A stretch of 64,000 nt of DNA from the NCBI GenBank assembly GCA_017514685.1, contig JAFWJN010000001.1, forward strand, positions 62,001 to 126,000. The letters are read 5' to 3'. The notes below the pieces were generated by a model that made no database searches, had not been told where the DNA came from, and saw nothing but the letters and a program-made list of their open reading frames with translations. Shown piece by piece: positions 59,410 to 64,000 of this stretch. The translations under genes were made by a program, and so were the position numbers. Numbering within the stretch: the stretch's first letter is position 1; the number at the start of each line of letters is the position of its first letter. The DNA comes from Clostridia bacterium (GTDB lineage: Bacteria; Bacillota; Clostridia; Christensenellales; CAG-138).

Positions 59410-59427
59410 AGGTTTAACGTTAAACCT
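59410..59427. promoter_or_regulatory. LacI-type operator 3 (identical to operator 1)
   Basis: AGGTTTAACGTTAAACCT, identical base for base to operator 1 about 12 kb away, immediately downstream of the promoter's -10. Confidence 0.88.
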
Positions 59428-59434
59428 CTAGTAA

Positions 59435-59464
59435 ATTATAGCAACTTATCAGTTTATTTGTCAA
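59435..59464 (-). promoter_or_regulatory. Promoter of the importer-GH65 operon
   Basis: TTGACA (59459-59464) and TATAAT (59435-59440) on the minus strand, 18 bases apart. Confidence 0.82.
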
Positions 59465-59682
59465 GATGCTGTAAAATATTTTTCGTACAATATAAGATTA
59501 AATTACTGTTAGGTGCGTCAGTCTGCTGGTTACGTAACTCTTGATGGCATGTATGCCAAAGCAGGTCGTTGTGTCCGTTTACGGAGGTCTGATGCTGAAA
59601 GCTATAGGTTCCGAACACTACTGCTAGTACAGATAATAATCTACCTGATTTTTGCTGGCCAAGTTTTGCAACCAGATTACGA

Positions 59683-61191
59683 CTAAAGATTTGCTGTTGT
59701 CTTGTTCCTCGCTTGCTGCTGTTCGGCAGATAAAACGATCTCTACAACCAAGCGCCAAAGGGGATCTCCGAGATCACAATCCAGAATCTGCGTGATTCGA
59801 TTCATACGATCAATCAGACTGGAGCGATGGAGATTCATCTTTCTCGCTGTTTCTGCGATGGACATATTGTTATCAAGATAACATTTCAGCGTGTCTAGAT
59901 AGGACACTTGTGCGGATGCATCATGTGCCGCCAAACGTGACAGTCCCTCAGTATAGAAGTACCGGATTGGAATCTCTGCTGTTGCGTTTCGGAGCAGTAG
60001 CGGAAGAATATAGTTTTCAAATCGATAAAAGGATCCACCGGAATCAATTCCGGTTCCGACTTCAAGAGCTGAAGACGCCTGATAGTAGGCAAAGGCGGAT
60101 TCTTGTAGATTCTGGAAAGGATGAGAAACACCGCAAATCAATCGAAGCTTTGGAAGCAGGGACGCAACATCCTCCTCAATGCAATGTTTTGCTGGAATGA
60201 CCGCAACAATTCCGCCATTGTATTCAAAAGCCAAAGCGTCTTTAAACTGTTCTTCAATCAAAGATGAGACATATCCGCTTGGGAGAGGTGTTGAACCGGG
60301 GGATGGCCGAAAAGCGATACAAACGAGTTCCCCACGATTCCCATACCGGTTTATCGCATTCCGCTGTTCCGAGCTCAGCGGCTGTCCGCTGATGCTATGC
60401 TGAATTGCTGTACGCAGAGAAAACCGGTCACCAGCCAGATTTGGTTTAAGCAAGAATGCCTGTCGGATGTTTTCTGCAAGAAATTGACAGAGCTGAATAT
60501 CAGAAGACCGGAAGTTGCGGTGTTCACCGAACACAGTGATACACCCAAGAAAATCGTTCATATCGAACAAGTTAACCGACAGCGTGGTGCGTCCCATCAA
60601 GGACAACAGCAGCGGCTCTTTGTTGTCCGTCGCCAGTTCGTGAAGAGACAGAAATGTATCTATAAGATTCGGATCAAAGGTCGGATCGTCCAGGCGAATG
60701 CCAAGTTGCTTCTGCAAATAATCACGTTCCGTGTATGCAAGATAGCTGAAATCCGCTCCAATCAACAGCATAGGATTGTCGAATATCCATCGACTGCACC
60801 CGAGCAGTTCCTGCACGGAGGCGCTCCGGCGAAGGATTTGACTTAGCTCAGCTTCCCAAGCTTCATATTTGTTGAAAATATCTTGAACAATATTGAACAC
60901 ACGAAAGATGTCCTCCTTTCCGGATACTGACAGTATTCCGCATACGCTTTCAAATCGTTCCCGTTGTGGAGCTTCTCCAAGACATATCAAAAGAACGTTC
61001 TCCTCGATCACGGGATTGTCAGGAAGGTGATCGGCGCTGCAAACATAAACATGGTTTTCCAAAAAGCGTGAACTCCTGTCCAGATAGAATTCGGGGCGGT
61101 ACAGGGAAAGCCCAGTCTCACACATCCCATAGATCTCGACATCCAGCACATCCTTCAGATTGTGATAGATAATATCAGCATTCAGTCTCAT
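59683..61191 (-). CDS. PucR-type transcriptional regulator (C-terminal helix-turn-helix)
   Basis: The 502-residue protein ends with the PucR helix-turn-helix: YLDTLKCYLDNNMSIAETAR then KMNLHRSSLIDRMNRI. The N-terminal ~130 residues and a middle GAF-like region (DNPMLLIGADFSYLAYTER to FGEHRNFRSSDIQLC) may sense the ligand. Such regulators commonly activate purine, amine or other nitrogen-compound degradation genes. It is divergent from the unknown/GcvT-like/SDR operon, the likely target. Confidence 0.82.
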   Translation of the reverse strand: MRLNADIIYHNLKDVLDVEIYGMCETGLSLYRPEFYLDRSSRFLENHVYVCSADHLPDNPVIEENVLLICLGEAPQRERFESVCGILSVSGKEDIFRVFNIVQDIFNKYEAWEAELSQILRRSASVQELLGCSRWIFDNPMLLIGADFSYLAYTERDYLQKQLGIRLDDPTFDPNLIDTFLSLHELATDNKEPLLLSLMGRTTLSVNLFDMNDFLGCITVFGEHRNFRSSDIQLCQFLAENIRQAFLLKPNLAGDRFSLRTAIQHSISGQPLSSEQRNAINRYGNRGELVCIAFRPSPGSTPLPSGYVSSLIEEQFKDALAFEYNGGIVAVIPAKHCIEEDVASLLPKLRLICGVSHPFQNLQESAFAYYQASSALEVGTGIDSGGSFYRFENYILPLLLRNATAEIPIRYFYTEGLSRLAAHDASAQVSYLDTLKCYLDNNMSIAETARKMNLHRSSLIDRMNRITQILDCDLGDPLWRLVVEIVLSAEQQQARNKTTANL

Positions 61192-61286
61192 CTCAAAATT
61201 CCTTTTTTTCTTTACTATATTCTACCAATAAGAACGCGTCAAGGATAAACCGTGATTTGTGTCGGTCATCAGTATAAAAAAACACG

Positions 61287-61301
61287 TTTTCGGCACGAAA
61301 A
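61287..61301. promoter_or_regulatory. Inverted repeat TTTTCG-N3-CGAAAA
   Basis: Perfect 6-base arms in the divergent gap between the PucR-type gene and the 406-residue gene. A candidate regulator site. Confidence 0.4.
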
Positions 61302-61313
61302 TGAGATTCTTTG

Positions 61314-61331
61314 ACCGTTAGAAATAACGGT
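61314..61331. promoter_or_regulatory. Inverted repeat ACCGTTA-N4-TAACGGT
   Basis: Perfect 7-base arms centred about 65 bases upstream of the TATAAT box at 61387-61392. This is a usual activator position for the plus-strand operon. Confidence 0.5.
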
Positions 61332-61386
61332 TATCATCAAAAAAGAACCTATGGTTTGCAGAGTATGCAAGTCAAATCCGTATTAG

Positions 61387-61392
61387 TATAAT
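61387..61392 (+). promoter_or_regulatory. -10 box of the 406-residue/GcvT-like/SDR operon
   Basis: TATAAT 32 bases before ATG 61424. The -35 at the proper distance (TATGCA) is poor, as expected of an activator-dependent promoter. Confidence 0.55.
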
Positions 61393-61423
61393 AGAATTGT
61401 AAATTACCGAAAGGGAGGATGTT

Positions 61424-62644
61424 ATGCTCAAGGATAAACTTGGAACCACAAAATGCTTTAAAACAGCCTGGGGCAAGCTCATTACTGAGGAAGAAGCCTA
61501 TACTCAAGTCAATCGTCAGATTGCAGCTGTATGTGCTAACCTCTTTCAGGTGATGCGCATTTTTGAACCGAGCTGGGAAAAGCGAACCGAGGCGATTTGC
61601 GAGGTTGCCAATATGATGAATATGGCCGTTGCAGGTACGCCGGAGGAGCAAAAAGCCTATGTGAATATGTCTCTATATGAGGCATTCAATATTCCAGAAC
61701 TGTGTGAAAAGTCAAGCTGGCTGGGAGGCATCACGGGCGATTCCGGTGACGAGTGGGAGAACATGGCCGGGCGCGTTATTCAGTTTACTCGGAATCGTGT
61801 GGAAAAGGAACTGGACACTTGTCCATGGGACATTGTAGGCAGTGAGCTGTGCAACATGACAACCAGTATGTTCACTGCCAACTTCGACCTGGCTTCCTCC
61901 AACGGTACGGAAAATGAAGTTGCACTCAACATGTGTCAAGCAAGAGGCTGTGGCAACAAGCATTGCCGCGTGGTAGCAGAGCGTCGTGACAAATACGGAT
62001 TGCCCAAGCAGGGGTGGCTGGAACATATGCAGCAGCCAGTGGACCCGATTCACGACACGCCACGCGAGCGGATGGTGAAGGAGGGACAATGCCTGCGCAA
62101 TGGACAGTATACTCAGGCATTCGGTGAAGAAACCTCTTTGGAAAGTGCATATCACTGGGTTGCTCAAATGGGGTGGGTTTGGTCCGTTCAATTCCCCATG
62201 ATGGCGATTCGGGACATGGCACCGGATGACGACGAGTTCTTACGGGTCTTCCGTATTGTCTTTGCCACAGCGGGTAAAAATCAGTTCATCGAACCGTTTG
62301 CTAAGGAAGGGTTGCGACAGCATTTGGGCGTGCCGCATTGGGTAGATGATAATGACGGACGCTTATTGGGTTCTTATATCATGTACATGTTAGATGTTCA
62401 GCAAGTTCCCTACACTGTCGAGCGCTGGACAGAGGATGAGACATGGCTGCGTCTGAAAACAGAGGACTTCACCGCCCGTTATGAAATGGCGCCTTTAGAC
62501 GAACTAGTGGACGCCTATGAAGCCCAGTGGAACGGTGCGGCAAAAACGCTGGTCTCTCCGGAGTGGTCTTGTGTAATAGAAGGACGTGATGACGAGGATA
62601 TGATCATTAAGGTCATCCGTCGGGAAGATTCCCGAATGATCTGA
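61424..62644 (+). CDS. Unknown 406-residue protein, conserved-looking Cys segment
   Basis: I do not recognise this family with confidence. The protein has no signal peptide or membrane helix. It is Trp- and Met-rich and holds a Cys/His segment, MCQARGCGNKHCRVVAERRD, near residues 175-194, that could bind a metal, a cluster or a thiol substrate. It resembles loosely the Cys-containing motif of L-2-amino-thiazoline-4-carboxylate hydrolase-like and V4R proteins. It sits 13 bases before a GcvT-fold gene behind GGGAGG, so it probably acts with that enzyme, as substrate-binding or demethylating partner. Confidence 0.6.
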   Translation: MLKDKLGTTKCFKTAWGKLITEEEAYTQVNRQIAAVCANLFQVMRIFEPSWEKRTEAICEVANMMNMAVAGTPEEQKAYVNMSLYEAFNIPELCEKSSWLGGITGDSGDEWENMAGRVIQFTRNRVEKELDTCPWDIVGSELCNMTTSMFTANFDLASSNGTENEVALNMCQARGCGNKHCRVVAERRDKYGLPKQGWLEHMQQPVDPIHDTPRERMVKEGQCLRNGQYTQAFGEETSLESAYHWVAQMGWVWSVQFPMMAIRDMAPDDDEFLRVFRIVFATAGKNQFIEPFAKEGLRQHLGVPHWVDDNDGRLLGSYIMYMLDVQQVPYTVERWTEDETWLRLKTEDFTARYEMAPLDELVDAYEAQWNGAAKTLVSPEWSCVIEGRDDEDMIIKVIRREDSRMI

Positions 62645-62657
62645 AAGGAGGATTGCG

Positions 62658-63647
62658 ATGTTATTTAAGGAAGACAGGCTCGCACGTCTTGACGCCGAAA
62701 CAATCCGCAAGTCGGTAGGCTGGTACAGATGGACCCATGATCTTGTAGAGATCACCGGACTTGACGCATTGGAGGTCTTGGAGAAAATATACGTCAGCAA
62801 TATTGGAAAAGTAATCCCCGGCAAAACGAAATATACCACAATGCTGGACGAGAACGGTGAAATCCTGGATGATGTCATTATCATGCACATGAGCGAGGAC
62901 ATCTACTGGGTATCCACACTTTACGGTCCTCGTCTGATTCCATGGATTGCCGCGCATGCAGAGGGAAAAGATGTGCAAGCGCGCTTGATAACTTACGATT
63001 GGGATATGTACGCTATTCAGGGGCCCGAATCTCCAGCCGCGCTGGAAAAACTGCTGGATACCACTTTGATGGGTATGAAACGATTTTCCGTGACCGATAG
63101 CACCATTGGGGGCGTCTCTGTTTATGTCCACCGTTCAGGCTTCACAGGAGAAAATGGTTTTGAGATTTACTGTGCTGCAGAAAAGGCAGAAGAAATCCGA
63201 AGCGCCGTCTCCTGTGCCGTTGAAGCTGTAGGTGGTCGGGAGATTTACACGCTCGAAGTCTATGTACGCTCTATCCCGATGGAAAAGGGCTTTGCCTTGA
63301 AGCAGGACTTCAAGCATCTAAACCCCTTTGAATGCGGATTGGGCTGGTCAGTTGATTTAGATAAGACGTTCATCGGAAAAGAAGCCACATTAGCCATTCG
63401 AGACAATCCTCGCTACCAGATGGTTGGCTTAGTATTTGACCGGGAATCCACAGAGGATATCAATATTTGGGAACGTGTCTATCTGTATGGAGTTGAGGTT
63501 GGCCGTTGCGCACAGGCCATCTATGGCTATACAGTGGACAAGAATATCGGATTTGCTACGATCCGCGCCGATATCCCGGAGGGAACCCGCGTAACGGTTG
63601 GACCAAACAATTCACCTGCTACGGTTGTAAGTAAAGTATTCTGTTAG
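62658..63647 (+). CDS. GcvT-fold (aminomethyltransferase-like) folate-dependent enzyme
   Basis: The 329-residue protein has the GcvT/YgfZ fold: KTKYTTMLDENGEILDDVII with the Asp that contacts the substrate amine in GcvT, YAIQGPESPAALEKLL, and VYVHRSGFTGENGFEIYC. It ends with a C-terminal beta-barrel. No other glycine-cleavage genes (gcvH, gcvP) are here. GcvT-like proteins outside that system transfer methyl or methylene groups to tetrahydrofolate, for example in demethylation of amines or aromatic methyl ethers. That role is inferred. AAAGGAGG precedes ATG. Confidence 0.82.
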   Translation: MLFKEDRLARLDAETIRKSVGWYRWTHDLVEITGLDALEVLEKIYVSNIGKVIPGKTKYTTMLDENGEILDDVIIMHMSEDIYWVSTLYGPRLIPWIAAHAEGKDVQARLITYDWDMYAIQGPESPAALEKLLDTTLMGMKRFSVTDSTIGGVSVYVHRSGFTGENGFEIYCAAEKAEEIRSAVSCAVEAVGGREIYTLEVYVRSIPMEKGFALKQDFKHLNPFECGLGWSVDLDKTFIGKEATLAIRDNPRYQMVGLVFDRESTEDINIWERVYLYGVEVGRCAQAIYGYTVDKNIGFATIRADIPEGTRVTVGPNNSPATVVSKVFC

Positions 63648-63657
63648 GAGGTTAATC

Positions 63658-64000
63658 ATGGGACGATTGGATGATAAAGTCTGCATTGTGACCGGTGCTT
63701 CAGCTGGTATCGGCAGGGCTACCGCTACTCTGTTTGCTCAGGAAGGCGCAAAGGTGCTGGCATGTGCCCGGCGCGAGGAACTGCTGCAGGAACTGTGCGA
63801 TGAATGCGCCGACTTGCCTGGTACGGTTACTTATTGCGTTACTGACGTAAGAGATCCTGAATCGGTGAAAACAATGGTTCAAGATGCAGTGGAAAAGTTC
63901 GGCAGGCTGGATGTGGCGGTCAACAACGCAGGGGTCATGGATGATAACACTGCCATTGCGGATATGTCCGACGAAATGCTGCAGGAGGTCTTTGCGACCA
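63658..64000 (+). CDS. Short-chain dehydrogenase/reductase, 3' truncated by the window
   Basis: ATG 63658 follows TAGGAGG. The 114 residues visible have the SDR cofactor motif VTGASAGIGRA (about 12-22), the DVRD acidic loop and NNAG (about 90-93). The catalytic Ser-Tyr-Lys lies beyond the window. It begins 10 bases after the GcvT-like gene. The CARREE segment after beta-2 suggests NADP preference, weakly. The substrate is unknown. Confidence 0.85.
   Translation, partial: MGRLDDKVCIVTGASAGIGRATATLFAQEGAKVLACARREELLQELCDECADLPGTVTYCVTDVRDPESVKTMVQDAVEKFGRLDVAVNNAGVMDDNTAIADMSDEMLQEVFAT

Larger units (their letters stand above)
59364..59682. other. Gene-free region between binding-protein gene and PucR-type gene
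   Basis: The part next to the binding protein holds its operator and promoter (59410-59464). The rest (59465-59682) has no open frame of note. It contains two palindromes, GTTACGTAAC (59529-59538) and TGGCATGTATGCCA (59545-59558), but no clear terminator for the PucR-type gene. Confidence 0.7.

Noticed and set aside
62658..63647. Glycine cleavage T-protein as part of a gcv operon
   Set aside because: No gcvH, gcvP or lipoyl genes and no glycine riboswitch-like leader are seen; the partners are an unknown protein and an SDR.

Overview
The window reads as a chromosomal stretch of an anaerobic, Gram-positive, plant-glycan-degrading bacterium, most likely a member of the Clostridia (Bacillota). 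This is inferred from strong AGGAGG ribosome binding sites, consensus sigma-A promoters, many N-terminal lipobox lipoproteins, BrnQ, a three-gene Pnt transhydrogenase, YtrA-type GntR control of an ABC exporter, and a dense set of carbohydrate-active enzymes without any PTS. No species can be named from the sequence.

Layout. (1) 1-14.5 kb, plus strand: an intracellular glycan-processing operon (partial GH105, GH28-like, GH38, GDPD-like, D-lyxose isomerase, GH51 arabinofuranosidase, GH2 beta-galactosidase, HAD phosphatase, second GH38). (2) 14.6-21.5 kb: its own promoter and a five-gene Opp/Dpp-type ABC importer, probably for oligosaccharides released from the same polymer. (3) 21.6-26.8 kb, minus strand: glmS, which has a hairpin leader rather than the usual ribozyme, and a two-gene operon of unknown carbohydrate-related proteins. 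(4) 26.9-30.5 kb: threonine degradation (tdh-kbl) and two Nudix hydrolases. (5) 30.7-32.7 kb: an ATPase-permease-GntR exporter operon with an operator beside its -10 box. (6) 32.7-37 kb: a sugar ABC importer (two permeases and a binding protein, no ATPase) followed by a metallo-beta-lactamase-fold hydrolase. (7) 37.1-39.3 kb: a decayed XRE-HD gene interrupted by a TnpB-only IS200/IS605 element whose exact excision restores the gene's reading frame. (8) 39.5-44.8 kb: an XRE regulator divergent from brnQ, then pntAA-pntAB-pntB. (9) 44.8-59.5 kb: a coherent glycan system described below. (10) 59.7-64 kb: a PucR-type regulator divergent from an unknown 406-residue protein, a GcvT-fold folate-dependent enzyme and a truncated SDR dehydrogenase.

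The most interesting unit is region 9. A membrane-anchored beta-helix glycosidase and a discoidin-domain protein (minus), a secreted lipoprotein made of three nearly identical ~225-residue repeats (plus), and an ABC importer with two GH65 phosphorylases (minus) each lie behind a sigma-A promoter followed at once by the same operator, AGGTTTAACGTTAAACCT. One LacI-type regulator, followed by beta-phosphoglucomutase, lies in the middle. The parts form a plausible chain: surface capture and cleavage, import, phosphorolysis to beta-glucose-1-phosphate, then glucose-6-phosphate. The substrate is not readable from sequence; an alpha-glucoside is likely because GH65 enzymes act on alpha-glucosides.
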